From Egicoccus sp. AB-alg2 (GTDB taxonomy: Bacteria > Actinomycetota > Nitriliruptoria > Nitriliruptorales > Nitriliruptoraceae), in NCBI RefSeq assembly GCF_041821065.1, contig NZ_JBGUAX010000006.1:248001-312000 (forward strand): 64,000 nucleotides of DNA, in the 5' to 3' direction. The notes below the pieces were generated by a model that made no database searches, was not told where the DNA came from, and saw only the letters and a list, made by a program, of their open reading frames with translations. Each line of letters starts with the position of its first letter. Within the stretch, counting starts at the first letter, position 1. This document shows positions 36,074-44,964 of the stretch, one piece after another. The position numbers and the translations under genes were made by a program.

Positions 36074-36840
36074 GCGACCTGCTCACCTCGCTGACCCCGA
36101 TCGTCGCCCACGCCGGAGCGGGCTCGACGTGGCAGGCGCTGCTGGTCGCGGTCGCGCTCGGCCTGCTCGTCGTCGTCCTCCTGGCCGTCGTCGGCAAGGT
36201 GCGGGTGGACAGCCTCGACGACCTCGTGATGCCGCTGGCCGCGGTGGCGATCGTGTCGTCGCTGGCGCCGCTGGCCGACTACTGGCTGTCGGACTGGATC
36301 GGCTGGGCGTTCCCGCTGGGCGTCACGCTGCTGGTCGGCCTCCTGGTCGCCGCACTGACGCCGCTGGACCTCACGCTGCGCTCGCCGCTGACCTGGGGGG
36401 TGGCGGCCGTCGCCACGGTCGGCGCGCTGTTGCTTCACCAGCCGCTGACGGTGGCCTGGCACCCTCCGCCGGACTACCTGCCGCTCGCCACCGACGCCCA
36501 GGTCGAGCTGGTGGTGCCCCAGGACGGTGACGTCATCGAGGCGGGGACGCTGGAGGTGGCCGTGGCCGTGACCGGCGGCACGATCGGTCCGGGCAACGTG
36601 CCCCTGGAGCAGTTGCCGGCCGATCCGGAGGAGGCCGGCGGGCTGACCGTGACGCTGAACGACGAGCGGGTCGTCGTGTCGTACCTCGAGGACTGCACGG
36701 TCGAGCAGCCGTGCCAGACGGTCACCTTCCCGATCGAGATCGAGGCCGGCGCGCACGAGCTGTACGTCGAGTTCACCCGTGGCGACGGGATCCCGCTGGC
36801 GCCCATGGTCACCGACCGGGCCGTCTTCGAGGCCGAGTGA
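36070..36840 (+). CDS. Membrane protein with extracytoplasmic beta domain, function unknown
   Basis: The 256-residue protein starts at the GTG at 36070. Four membrane helices (about 20-135) are followed by an extracytoplasmic region with the strand pattern VELVVPQDGDVIEAGTLEVA and two cysteines close together (CTVEQPC) that may form a disulfide. The end resembles an immunoglobulin-like or carbohydrate-binding fold, as judged only from strand spacing. It is coupled to the Dabb-like gene. I do not recognise the family. Confidence 0.7.
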   Translation: MSDLLTSLTPIVAHAGAGSTWQALLVAVALGLLVVVLLAVVGKVRVDSLDDLVMPLAAVAIVSSLAPLADYWLSDWIGWAFPLGVTLLVGLLVAALTPLDLTLRSPLTWGVAAVATVGALLLHQPLTVAWHPPPDYLPLATDAQVELVVPQDGDVIEAGTLEVAVAVTGGTIGPGNVPLEQLPADPEEAGGLTVTLNDERVVVSYLEDCTVEQPCQTVTFPIEIEAGAHELYVEFTRGDGIPLAPMVTDRAVFEAE

Positions 36841-36852
36841 GCCGGGCGTGAC

Positions 36853-37230
36853 TCAGGCGCGCGGCCCGCGGGCCAGCGCGTACGCGTACGCCCCGACGAC
36901 GGCGAAGGCGACCGCCTGCGACGCGAAGCTGTCGGTCACCAGCGGCAGGCTGGGCAGCCACGCGGGCGAGGAGGTCGCCACCGAGGGCAGCGCCGCGAGC
37001 AGCAGCACCGCGATGGCCACGACCGCGACGAGCCGGTCGCCACGCGCCGCCGACACCCCGAAGGCCGCGATCGCACCGACGCCGACGAAGCAGGCGATCG
37101 GCCACCAGACGCTGGTGCCGCCGGGGTCGGCGAACACCGCGTCCTGCAGGACCCGGGCGAGGTCGAGCAGCAGCAGCGGCGCCAGCCCGGCGAAGAGCCC
37201 CACCAGCACGGATCGGGCGCGCTCGTTCAT
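36853..37230 (-). CDS. Four-helix membrane protein, function unknown
   Basis: It encodes 125 residues from the ATG at 37230. Four hydrophobic stretches span about 8-26, 43-60, 68-84 and 102-121, and the loops are short. It is convergent with the membrane protein at 36070-36840 (12-bp gap) and divergent from thyX. No motif suggests a role. Confidence 0.65.
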   Translation of the reverse strand: MNERARSVLVGLFAGLAPLLLLDLARVLQDAVFADPGGTSVWWPIACFVGVGAIAAFGVSAARGDRLVAVVAIAVLLLAALPSVATSSPAWLPSLPLVTDSFASQAVAFAVVGAYAYALARGPRA

Positions 37231-37303
37231 GGCGGGGCTTCGGTTCCTGGACGGGGGGCGTGACGGCGGCCGGAGACTACCGGGGCGCTCGGCACCCGCT
37301 CTG

Positions 37304-37309
37304 TAGGAT
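37304..37309 (+). promoter_or_regulatory. Candidate -10 (TAGGAT) of thyX
   Basis: TAGGAT lies 34 bp before the GTG at 37344. It overlaps an in-frame ATG (37308), which is therefore unlikely to be the start of translation. Confidence 0.5.
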
Positions 37310-37343
37310 GACCCGCGCCCGAAGCCGACGAGGTGTTGCTCCC

Positions 37344-38207
37344 GTGGTCACCGCATCCTCCCCCGCCCCGGCCGCGACGGTCAGCGGCCCCCGCGCCGAG
37401 GTCGTCTGCGACAGCGTCTCGCCGGACGGCGCACGGGTGACCACCATCGAGGTCACGCTGCACCGCTTCGTGCTCGCGGAGCTCAACACCCACCGGGCGT
37501 TCTCCCGCAACTCGGCGAGCTCGCGTGCGATCCCGGTCCAGCGCCAGCTCGACGCGGTGCTGCAGGACCCGGCCGTGCCGTTGGAGTTCGGCGCCAACCA
37601 GCGCGGCATGCAGGCCGGGCCGCCGCTGACCGGCGACGCCCACGACCGGGCGCTCGCGGCCTGGCTCGAGGCACGCGACGGTGCGGTCGCGGCGACCCGC
37701 GGGCTGCTCGACCTCGGGGTCCACAAGCAGGTCGCCAACCGGCTGCTGGAGCCGTTCATCTGGCACACCGTGATCGTCACCGCCACCGACTGGGACGGCT
37801 TCTGGCAGCAGCGCTGCAGCCCGCTGGCCCAACCGGAGATCCGCGCCGCCGCCGACGCCATGCGCACGGCCTACGAGGCCAGCACCCCAGTCGAGGTCGT
37901 GGCGGGCGACTGGCACACCCCCTACATCCGCGACGAGGACGGCGAACTGGACGTGGAGACCCGCAAGCGGGTGGCCGCCGCCCGCTGCGCCCGGGTCAGC
38001 TACCTCACCCACGACGGGCGGCGCGACCTGTCCGCCGACCAGCAGCTCTACGACCGGCTGGTCACGGCCGAACCGCCTCACTGGTCGCCGCTCGAGCACG
38101 TCGCCACACCGCTGGCCGCCGGCGAGCCGCCGCTGGGCAACCTGCGGGGCTGGCGGCAGCTGCGCCACGTCGTCGAACGGCAGCGGCGCACGGCTGCGCA
38201 CGCCTGA
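37344..38207 (+). CDS. thyX: FAD-dependent thymidylate synthase ThyX
   Basis: ThyX makes dTMP from dUMP with a reduced flavin. The 287-residue product starts at the GTG at 37344 (AGGTG upstream). Its signature THRAFSRNSASSR corresponds to the ThyX motif RHRxxSxNxxSxR, with Thr replacing the first Arg, a form I associate with a subgroup that also includes phage enzymes. Further conserved parts are LHRFVLAELNTHR, HKQVANRLLEPF and HWSPLEHVATP. thyX normally sits between dapB and dapA in actinobacteria on the same strand. Here it keeps that neighbourhood but is inverted relative to both. Confidence 0.85.
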   Translation: MVTASSPAPAATVSGPRAEVVCDSVSPDGARVTTIEVTLHRFVLAELNTHRAFSRNSASSRAIPVQRQLDAVLQDPAVPLEFGANQRGMQAGPPLTGDAHDRALAAWLEARDGAVAATRGLLDLGVHKQVANRLLEPFIWHTVIVTATDWDGFWQQRCSPLAQPEIRAAADAMRTAYEASTPVEVVAGDWHTPYIRDEDGELDVETRKRVAAARCARVSYLTHDGRRDLSADQQLYDRLVTAEPPHWSPLEHVATPLAAGEPPLGNLRGWRQLRHVVERQRRTAAHA

Positions 38208-38354
38208 CGCGCAGGGCCGGCGCCGCGCGGGAGGCGCAGCCAACCACCACGGGCGACGCGGACCGGGAAGCGCCGGGTCGTCTGCGACGTTCTCGCCTGC
38301 GAACATCTCCGTGCGGGCCGACGAACCCGCCGACGAGCACCCCAGGACCCGCCC

Positions 38355-40238
38355 GTGCGACCAGCCAGTTACGGCCACCTGCGCCTGCGCCCCATCGGCG
38401 ACGCCGACGCCCTGAAGGGGCGCGGCGTCGACGTCGCGGTGGTCAAGCGGGCCTGGGGCCTGGCCCGGCCGTACCGGGCGCGGCTCGGGGCGTACCTGCT
38501 GCTGCTCGTGGCGACCTCGATCACGGCGGTCGTGCCGGCCCAACTCATCCGGCTCGCCATCGACGACGCGATTCCGGCCGGTGACCGTGGCCTGCTGTTC
38601 TGGTTGTTCGCGGGGCTCGTCGGCGTCGCCGTCTTCGAGGCGATCCTGTCGCTGGTCGAGCGCTGGCTGTCGTCCAGCGTCGGCGAGGGGTTCATCTACG
38701 ACCTGCGCCGGATGCTCTATCGGCACGTCCAGTCGATGCCGCTGGCGTTCTTCACACGGACCCAGACCGGCGCCCTGATCACCCGGCTGAACAACGACGT
38801 GATCGGGGCCCAACGGGCACTGACCGGCACGATGGGCACGGTCGTCGCGAACCTCATCGGCGTGACCGTGACGTTGGTCGCGATGTTCTCGCTGAGCTGG
38901 CAGGTGACGCTGCTGGCGCTGGCCCTGCTGCCGCTGTTCATCTTCCCCGCCCGGATCGTCGGCCGCCGCCTGCAGGGGCTGGCGCGGCGGTCGATGGAGC
39001 TGAACGCGGAGATGAACACGACCATGACCGAGCGCTTCCACGTCGCCGGGGCGCTGCTGGTCAAGCTGTTCGGCCGCACCGACCGCGAGACGCAGCGGTT
39101 CGGCGATCGGGCCGAGCGGGTGGCCGACATCGGCGTCCGCACGGCCCTGTACGGCCGCGGGCTGTTCGCCGCGCTCGGCCTGGTCGGCGCCACCGCCACC
39201 GCACTGGTCTATCTCGTCGGTGGCCTGTTGGTCATCTCGCCGGACTCGGCCCTGCAGATCGGTGTCGTCGTCGCGCTGGGCATGTACGTCACGCAGCTGT
39301 ACGGCCCGCTCGCGCAGCTGTCGAACGCGCCGGTGGACCTGATGACGGCCCTGGTCAGCTTCGAGCGGGTCTTCGAGGTCATGGACCTGCCGCGCGCGAT
39401 CGACGAGAAGGACGACGCCGTCGCCCTCACCGCTCCCCGCGGGCACGTGCGCTTCGAGGCGGTGTCGTTCCGCTACCCGGCGGCGCTCGGCTCGAGCCTG
39501 GAGTCGTTGGAGGGCCCCCGCTCGGCCCATGGCGACGAGGCGTCCGACTGGATCCTGCGCGACATCGACCTCGACCTGCGCCCCGGCACCGTCACCGCGC
39601 TGGTCGGGCCGTCCGGGGCCGGCAAGTCCACGCTCTCCTCGCTCGTTCCGCGGCTCTACGACGTCACGGAGGGCCGCGTCACCGTCGACGGTCACGACGT
39701 GCGCGACCTCACCCTCGAATCCCTGGCGGCGGCCATCGGCGTGGTCAGCCAGGACGCGCACCTGTTCCACGAGTCCATCGCCGACAACCTGCGCTACGCA
39801 CGACCGGATGCGACGCAGGAACAGCTGGAGGCGGCCTGCCGGGCGGCGCGGATCCACCACGTGATCGAGCGGCTGCCCGACGGCTACGACACGGTGGTCG
39901 GCGAGCGTGGCTACCGGTTGTCGGGCGGCGAGAAGCAGCGGCTCTCGCTGGCGCGGGTGCTGTTGAAGGATCCGGTGGTGGTCGTGCTCGACGAGGCGAC
40001 CGCCCACCTCGACACGGAGTCCGAGCGGCTCGTGCAGGCGGCGCTGCGCGACACGCTGGTCGGTCGCACCGCACTGGTCATCGCCCACCGGCTCTCCACG
40101 GTGGTCGAGGCGGACGAGATCGTGGTGCTCGACGAGGGACGCATCGTCGAGCGCGGCCGTCACGACCAACTGCTGCGCCGCGAGGGCCTGTACGCCGAGC
40201 TCGCACGGACGCAACTGGTCACCTCCGAGGCCTCCTGA
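38355..40238 (+). CDS. ABC exporter, fused membrane and ATPase domains
   Basis: The 627-residue half-transporter starts at a GTG with AGGA 8 nt upstream. Six membrane helices span about 40-335. The nucleotide-binding domain has Walker A GPSGAGKST, signature RLSGGEKQR, Walker B VVVLDEATAHLD and H-loop ALVIAHRLS. An insertion of about 25 residues (AALGSSLESLEGPRSAHGDE) lies early in the ATPase domain. It resembles multidrug or lipid exporters of the MsbA/BmrA type and should work as a homodimer. The substrate is unknown. It stands alone. Confidence 0.92.
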   Translation: MRPASYGHLRLRPIGDADALKGRGVDVAVVKRAWGLARPYRARLGAYLLLLVATSITAVVPAQLIRLAIDDAIPAGDRGLLFWLFAGLVGVAVFEAILSLVERWLSSSVGEGFIYDLRRMLYRHVQSMPLAFFTRTQTGALITRLNNDVIGAQRALTGTMGTVVANLIGVTVTLVAMFSLSWQVTLLALALLPLFIFPARIVGRRLQGLARRSMELNAEMNTTMTERFHVAGALLVKLFGRTDRETQRFGDRAERVADIGVRTALYGRGLFAALGLVGATATALVYLVGGLLVISPDSALQIGVVVALGMYVTQLYGPLAQLSNAPVDLMTALVSFERVFEVMDLPRAIDEKDDAVALTAPRGHVRFEAVSFRYPAALGSSLESLEGPRSAHGDEASDWILRDIDLDLRPGTVTALVGPSGAGKSTLSSLVPRLYDVTEGRVTVDGHDVRDLTLESLAAAIGVVSQDAHLFHESIADNLRYARPDATQEQLEAACRAARIHHVIERLPDGYDTVVGERGYRLSGGEKQRLSLARVLLKDPVVVVLDEATAHLDTESERLVQAALRDTLVGRTALVIAHRLSTVVEADEIVVLDEGRIVERGRHDQLLRREGLYAELARTQLVTSEAS

Positions 40239-40323
40239 CGGCGACCCGACTAGCCCACTCGGGCACGTCCGGCTCGTCCGATCGATCCCAGTCGTCCGTT
40301 CGCCGTCTTTCGGTCGTACTGCC

Positions 40324-41835
40324 ATGGTGAGCAGGCACGCGACGGGAAAGGGAGGCGTGCCACCACAGCAGAAGCTTGACCGCAACGAGCAGCGAACGAG
40401 GGGCGACGAGGGGCGAGGGGGCCGGCGACCACTGGCGCTGGCGTCCGGGCTGGCCCTGGCCGCGACCACCGTGCTGGGCACCGGCCTGGCGAGTGCGCAG
40501 GAGGACGAGCAGGACCTTCCGTACGAGCGGGGAATCGCCGCTGCCTGCACGGCCGCCGCGCAGAGCAGCGACCCGCCGGCGTTCCCGGACATTGCCGACA
40601 CGCCACACCGCGCCGCCATCGAATGCCTGGCGCGCTGGGAGGTCGTGAAGGGCCGCGACGCCGGTGACGGCGAGCGCCGCTACGCCCCCGGCGGCCGGGT
40701 CGACCGGGCGGCGATGGCCTCGTACGTCGCACGTGCACTGGCGCCGGGCACCTACGAGTTCCCACCGCGTGAAGACGGGGATCCCGACGCCTTCCCGGAC
40801 ATCGTCGACGTCCACGTCCCCAACATCAACGCGCTGGCGGACGCCGGCATCGTCGAGGGCTACCCGGACGGCAACTACCACCAGACCCGCAGCGTGCCGC
40901 GCGGCCAGATGGCGTCCTACGTCGCCCGGGCCATCGAGACGGTGACGGGGACGGAACTGCCCAGCGCCCCAGGGACCTTCCCCGACGAGGTCCCGGTGCA
41001 CCAGGAGAACATCGACAAGCTGGCGGCGATCGGCGTCGTCCAGGGCCGCGAGGACGGCACCTACGACCCGCAGGGTGTCGTGACACGCGCCGCCATGGCG
41101 TCGTACATCGCCCGCTCGCTCGACTACCTCGCGGTGCTCGGTCTGCACCCAGTCCCCTACGAGGTCGAGCTGTCGGCGGAGAGCGACGAGCAGCCCGCCA
41201 ACCTGCGCCACCGGTTCGACGGCCAGGTGCTCGACCAGTTCGGGCGTGGCTACTTCCAGGCCGACGTGCGCTTCGAGGTGCATCGCGAGACCGCCGACGG
41301 CTACCAGGTCGTGAACAGCGGCGAGATCGTCAGCGGGCTGGGCGGCGAGCTCGACTTCAGCTACCTCGGCGAGGCGCAGGCCGGTGACGTCGATCATGTG
41401 GCGGCCTGCACGGTCGGCGCGAACGAGGACTTCGAGCCGGACGCCACCGCGTGCGCCGCGGAGAACGACGACGGCGAACTCGAGGGTCACGACGACCGCG
41501 GCACCACGATCGTGACGGTCGGCTGGACCGAACCGGTCGAGCCTTCCGTCGCCGAGCCCGACGAGTACATGGTCGAGGCCATCGCCGTCGACACGAGCGC
41601 GGGCCTGCTCTACGTGCAGACGATCACGCCCGACCGTGACTTCCTGGAGTTCGGCTACGACGTGAACAACGACTTCCAGGTCGAGGGCCAGGACACCGAT
41701 GCTTATGTGTTCGGTTGCGCCGTCGAAGCCACGTTGGACGCGGGTGCGCAGCACTCCATGAGCATCCTGCTCGAGGACGACGGCACGGGCAGCTACGCGC
41801 TGGCCACGGCCGCCGACGTCGACGCCTGCTGGTGA
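40324..41835 (+). CDS. Secreted protein with three SLH (S-layer homology) repeats
   Basis: The 503-residue product has a long basic N-terminus and a signal peptide (about 34-59, ending LASAQ). Three SLH repeats span about 80-265: FPDIADTPHRAAIECLARWE, FPDIVDVHVPNINALADAG and FPDEVPVHQENIDKLAAIG, each ending in a MASYVARA/MASYIARS helix. SLH domains bind cell-wall polymers. The remaining 235 residues are an acidic beta-rich domain with four cysteines and no recognised family. The ATG at 40324 has no clear ribosome site. The internal GTG at 40357 would still keep the signal peptide but is too close to its GGAGG. A terminator follows. Confidence 0.84.
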   Translation: MVSRHATGKGGVPPQQKLDRNEQRTRGDEGRGGRRPLALASGLALAATTVLGTGLASAQEDEQDLPYERGIAAACTAAAQSSDPPAFPDIADTPHRAAIECLARWEVVKGRDAGDGERRYAPGGRVDRAAMASYVARALAPGTYEFPPREDGDPDAFPDIVDVHVPNINALADAGIVEGYPDGNYHQTRSVPRGQMASYVARAIETVTGTELPSAPGTFPDEVPVHQENIDKLAAIGVVQGREDGTYDPQGVVTRAAMASYIARSLDYLAVLGLHPVPYEVELSAESDEQPANLRHRFDGQVLDQFGRGYFQADVRFEVHRETADGYQVVNSGEIVSGLGGELDFSYLGEAQAGDVDHVAACTVGANEDFEPDATACAAENDDGELEGHDDRGTTIVTVGWTEPVEPSVAEPDEYMVEAIAVDTSAGLLYVQTITPDRDFLEFGYDVNNDFQVEGQDTDAYVFGCAVEATLDAGAQHSMSILLEDDGTGSYALATAADVDACW

Positions 41836-41858
41836 CCTCGGGGGACACCGCAGGATCC

Positions 41859-41883
41859 GTGCCCCGGCCTCGTGCCGGGGCAC
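41859..41883 (+). terminator. Hairpin terminator after the SLH gene
   Basis: The perfect 10-bp stem GTGCCCCGGC / GCCGGGGCAC around a 5-nt loop starts 23 bp after the stop codon. The rest of the 245-bp gap to the HNH gene holds no gene. Confidence 0.82.
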
Positions 41884-42080
41884 GTCCTCGTGGCACCGCC
41901 GGATTCCCACGCCGCAGCGTTCCTCGGAGCCTCGGAGCCGAGCCGAAGACCGCCTGCCCGGGTTCTCGGACAGGCGGCAGCGGCTGGAGCGCGGCGCGAG
42001 GGGCACACGAATGCGGCGCCGCGGTGAGAGCTGCGCAGGGTCGGACGATCCAGCAGATTGCGGTCGCGGCGGCTGCGGGG

Positions 42081-43574
42081 TCAGGCGGTGAGTGGATGTC
42101 GCCGTAGCGGCGGGTCCGAGGTCGCGCGGCGGCGTCCCCGTTTGACGGTGACGGTCCCGTCGACGGTCATGTCGAGTTGCCAGCGGCCTTCGGTGACCGC
42201 GGTGTGATGCCGGCGGCAGAGCGCGACCAGGTTGTGCACCACCGTGTGGCCGCCGTGTTCGCGTGGGATGACGTGGTGCAGGTCGGTCCAGGCGGCCGGC
42301 ATCCGACAGCCCGGGAACCGGCAGCCCTGATCGCGGGCCAGCACCGCCTGACGCAGCCGGGCCGGGATCGACGCGGTCGGGGCACTGATGCCCAGCACCT
42401 CGTGCCCGTCGGTCAGTACGAACTGCAGACGGCAGTCATCCGCCAGCCGCCGCAACGCCAACGGGGTCAGCGCCGGCGGCGCGCCCGGCAGCCGCCACAA
42501 CAGCCGCGCCCGCCGCGCCTGCTCGGAGTCGCCGACCAGCGCCTGGATGTCGGTGACCACCAGCATCGACGGGCGGGCCCGCACCATGGTGCCGTCGGCC
42601 CGGTGGCCGGACAGGAACACCTCGGCCAGCTTGACGAACGCATCCGCCAGCTGCCGGCCCCGCGGCCGATCGAACCCCTCGCCGAGCACGTCCGGGCCGT
42701 CGTCGTCGACGGTGTCCGGATCAGGATCGAGCGCGTCACGGGTCACGTCGCGGTCACCGGTGGGCGGTGCGGCGGCGGCTTCGAGCGCCTCCCGGATCAG
42801 CGCCCCGTCGGTGGCCGGGAACGCGAAGCTGCCGCGCACCCCGCCTTCGAAGTCGGGTTGGACGTGCAGATAGCGCCGCTCGACCCGCCGGACGCTGCGG
42901 GCCTGTTCGAGGTCTTCGCGCAGCCGGCTGGCCGCGACCCGCATGTGGTCGACCAGGTCGTCGGCCTGCAGCCGCTCGAGCTCGTCGAGATCGGCAAACC
43001 GCTGGTCCAACTCAGCCCGCAGCGCGACCGTCAACGGGCCGGCTTCGCATACGATCGCGCGGACCTGCCCCCAGCCGAGCGCACCGGCGTGGAATGCGGC
43101 CTTGACGTTGGGCATACAGGCGAGCACGTCCCGGACGGTGTGTAGGAACCGCCGGTCCCCGAACGTGGTCTTGGACTGCAACGCCAGCAGCCCTTCCAAC
43201 GGCAGACCGGCCCGGCGTTCGGACAGCGAGCCGTCTTCGATGCGGTCGACCAGCTCCACCACCGCGGCCTGGCAGGTGTCAGCGGTGGCGAGCAGTTCCA
43301 GCAGTCCGGCCAGCTCCCCGTTACCAGTCACGGCCCGGTCGGCCGCCAACACCCGGACCCGCTCCACCGCGGCCGCCGCCTGCCGGATCGCCAGGCGCAG
43401 GTCCCCACCATCGGTGTGACCGGCGTCGGGCGCAGGAGCAACTTCGGTCGTGTAGTCCGGGGCGTGTTCGCGGGCGATGCTGTGGTGCCGCCGGACTGCT
43501 CGATACCCCGCGCGAGACGTGGTCGCGGGCACCGCATTGCGGGTGTTGGGCGGGGTGGGAGTGGGGCTGAACAT
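42081..43574 (-). CDS. DUF222 / HNH endonuclease domain protein
   Basis: The 497-residue protein has an N-terminal DUF222 region (about 60-330) and a C-terminal HNH nuclease domain: CRFPGCRMPAAWTDLHHVIP, then HGGHTVVHNLVALCRRHH, with the paired Cys and the catalytic HH. DUF222-HNH genes are abundant and often multicopy in actinobacteria. Some behave like selfish elements, but their role is unsettled. The ATG at 43574 is 7 nt from a TAGAAT box, implying a leaderless transcript. No inverted-repeat ends or duplicated target are visible. Confidence 0.88.
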   Translation of the reverse strand: MFSPTPTPPNTRNAVPATTSRAGYRAVRRHHSIAREHAPDYTTEVAPAPDAGHTDGGDLRLAIRQAAAAVERVRVLAADRAVTGNGELAGLLELLATADTCQAAVVELVDRIEDGSLSERRAGLPLEGLLALQSKTTFGDRRFLHTVRDVLACMPNVKAAFHAGALGWGQVRAIVCEAGPLTVALRAELDQRFADLDELERLQADDLVDHMRVAASRLREDLEQARSVRRVERRYLHVQPDFEGGVRGSFAFPATDGALIREALEAAAAPPTGDRDVTRDALDPDPDTVDDDGPDVLGEGFDRPRGRQLADAFVKLAEVFLSGHRADGTMVRARPSMLVVTDIQALVGDSEQARRARLLWRLPGAPPALTPLALRRLADDCRLQFVLTDGHEVLGISAPTASIPARLRQAVLARDQGCRFPGCRMPAAWTDLHHVIPREHGGHTVVHNLVALCRRHHTAVTEGRWQLDMTVDGTVTVKRGRRRATSDPPLRRHPLTA

Positions 43575-43581
43575 GGGTCGG

Positions 43582-43610
43582 ATTCTACCCGCTGAGTTCG
43601 CGATTCAGCG
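43582..43610 (-). promoter_or_regulatory. HNH-gene promoter (TAGAAT) with upstream dyad
   Basis: TAGAAT (43587-43582) is followed by 7 nt and the ATG. Immediately upstream, CGCTGA and TCAGCG (43590-43595 and 43605-43610) form a 21-bp dyad located between the -10 and -35 positions, where a repressor could bind. Confidence 0.55.
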
Positions 43611-43712
43611 GCTGGATCTGCGGTTCCTTGTGGATTCGGCGGTCAGCGATCCACAGCCTGCAGCACCGCACGACCAGGATGGCGCCCGCGCCACACGACG
43701 TTGATCGGGCAC

Positions 43713-44162
43713 CTACGACGTCGGTCTGGCGGCCCCGACATCCTTGACGAAGACCTGCTGTCGCTTGTGCGGGCGATAGCCGGCGCGCACGTAGAAACGG
43801 TGCGCCTGCTCGCGCGCTTCGCCGGACCGGACGAACAGCGTGGAGCACCCGGCCTCAGCGGCCCACCCTTCGGCCCGTCGCAACAACGCCGCCGCCACGC
43901 CGCGACCGTGCCAACCGTCGAGGACGGCGAGGCCACCCAGCTGCGCCCGCCGCTCGAGCAGCAGGGTGTGGTCGACGTAGACGTGCACGAACCCGACGAC
44001 GTCGTCGACGTCGTGAGCGACGAAGACGGCGTGGTCGGCCGGCAACGAGTGCAGTCGATCGGCAGCCGAGGCCGTCGAGACCTCGTAGCCCATGACGGCA
44101 GTGAGGGCGGCGAGCCCCGCGGCGTCCTCACGGACGGCAGGTCGGAGATGGACCTCGTGCAT
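43713..44162 (-). CDS. GNAT family N-acetyltransferase
   Basis: The 149-residue protein has the GNAT fold with the acetyl-CoA loop in GGLAVLDGWHGRGVAAALLRR (about 76-96) and the C-terminal FYVRAGYRPHKRQ segment. The acceptor substrate is unknown. The ATG at 44162 was chosen over one 21 nt upstream because a TAGGGT -10 box (44175-44170) ends exactly 7 nt before it, implying a leaderless mRNA. It is divergent from the ASCH gene. Confidence 0.87.
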   Translation of the reverse strand: MHEVHLRPAVREDAAGLAALTAVMGYEVSTASAADRLHSLPADHAVFVAHDVDDVVGFVHVYVDHTLLLERRAQLGGLAVLDGWHGRGVAAALLRRAEGWAAEAGCSTLFVRSGEAREQAHRFYVRAGYRPHKRQQVFVKDVGAARPTS

Positions 44163-44169
44163 GGACGCG

Positions 44170-44175
44170 ACCCTA
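44170..44175 (-). promoter_or_regulatory. -10 box TAGGGT for a leaderless GNAT transcript
   Basis: TAGGGT on the minus strand ends 7 nt before the ATG at 44162. The spacing equals that at the HNH gene and at 14217-14230. Confidence 0.5.
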
Positions 44176-44315
44176 GGCGGCATGCTGCCGACCGCGCCGG
44201 AGGGGGCGGGTGTCCGGAACGGATGAGGGGCGGCACGTGGACGACCGGCTGGTGCCGTTCTACTCCACAGGTCGTCGCCAAGGCACAGCGACTGACTTCA
44301 CGAGGAGGCGTCAGC

Positions 44316-44900
44316 GTGCTCTTTCCGCAACACCAGCACGAGGCGATACGGCGCGGCGACGTCACCGTCGCCTTCCGCCGATGGAAGCGTCCATCGGTCC
44401 GCAGCGGCGGGACCCTGCGCACTCCTGCCGGTGTGCTGGCGATCGACGAGGTGGCGCGTATCGAGCCCCCAGAGGTGACCGACGCCGACGCTGCTCTGGC
44501 TGGTCACGCCGACGCGGCAGCGGCCCTGGCCGCCACGGACGGACACGACGGCGCGCTGTACCGGGTCAGATTCCACCGACTCGGCGACGACCCGCGCCTC
44601 GCACGCCGGACGTCACTGCCCGACCCCGCGGAGTTGGACCGTATCGCTGCCGAACTCGGCCGTATCGACGCTCGCAGCCGCCGTGGTGCCTGGACCCGGC
44701 CGGTCCTGGAGCTGATCGAGGCCAATCCCGGTCGCCGAGCCCCCGAACTCGCGGCGTTGCTCGGTCGTGAGACGCAGCCGTTCAAGCGCGATGTCCGACG
44801 CCTGAAGGAACTCGGACTGACCGTGAGCCTGCCCGTCGGCTACGAGCTCTCGCCACGGGGCCACGTGGTGCTGGCGCACCTGCGCACGTACGAGAACTGA
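44316..44900 (+). CDS. ASCH domain protein with C-terminal winged-helix region
   Basis: The 194-residue protein starts at a GTG with GAGGAGG 7 nt upstream. Residues 1-90 have the ASCH/PUA-like pattern HEAIRRGDVTVAFRRWKRP, GVLAIDEVARI and YRVRFHRL. ASCH domains bind RNA, and some hydrolyse N4-acetylcytidine. The catalytic Lys of the YqfB motif (GRKTxTxR) is not present here (GDVTVAFR), so a binding role is more likely. Residues about 120-190 resemble a winged helix (PVLELIEANPGRRAPELAAL, FKRDVRRLKELGLTVSL). I recall related ASCH proteins in other actinobacteria. It is divergent from GNAT and convergent with the PPR gene. Confidence 0.75.
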   Translation: MLFPQHQHEAIRRGDVTVAFRRWKRPSVRSGGTLRTPAGVLAIDEVARIEPPEVTDADAALAGHADAAAALAATDGHDGALYRVRFHRLGDDPRLARRTSLPDPAELDRIAAELGRIDARSRRGAWTRPVLELIEANPGRRAPELAALLGRETQPFKRDVRRLKELGLTVSLPVGYELSPRGHVVLAHLRTYEN

Positions 44901-44964
44901 CCCTCGACGCCGCCGAACCAACCGGCGGCAACACGACGCAGCGTGTCGCGGACGGCCACCCGGG

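Noticed and set aside
37227-40619. A 1130-codon frame on the minus strand across thyX and the ABC exporter
   Set aside because: It is antisense to two well-supported genes and contains long Arg/Gln/Val-rich stretches typical of shadow frames.
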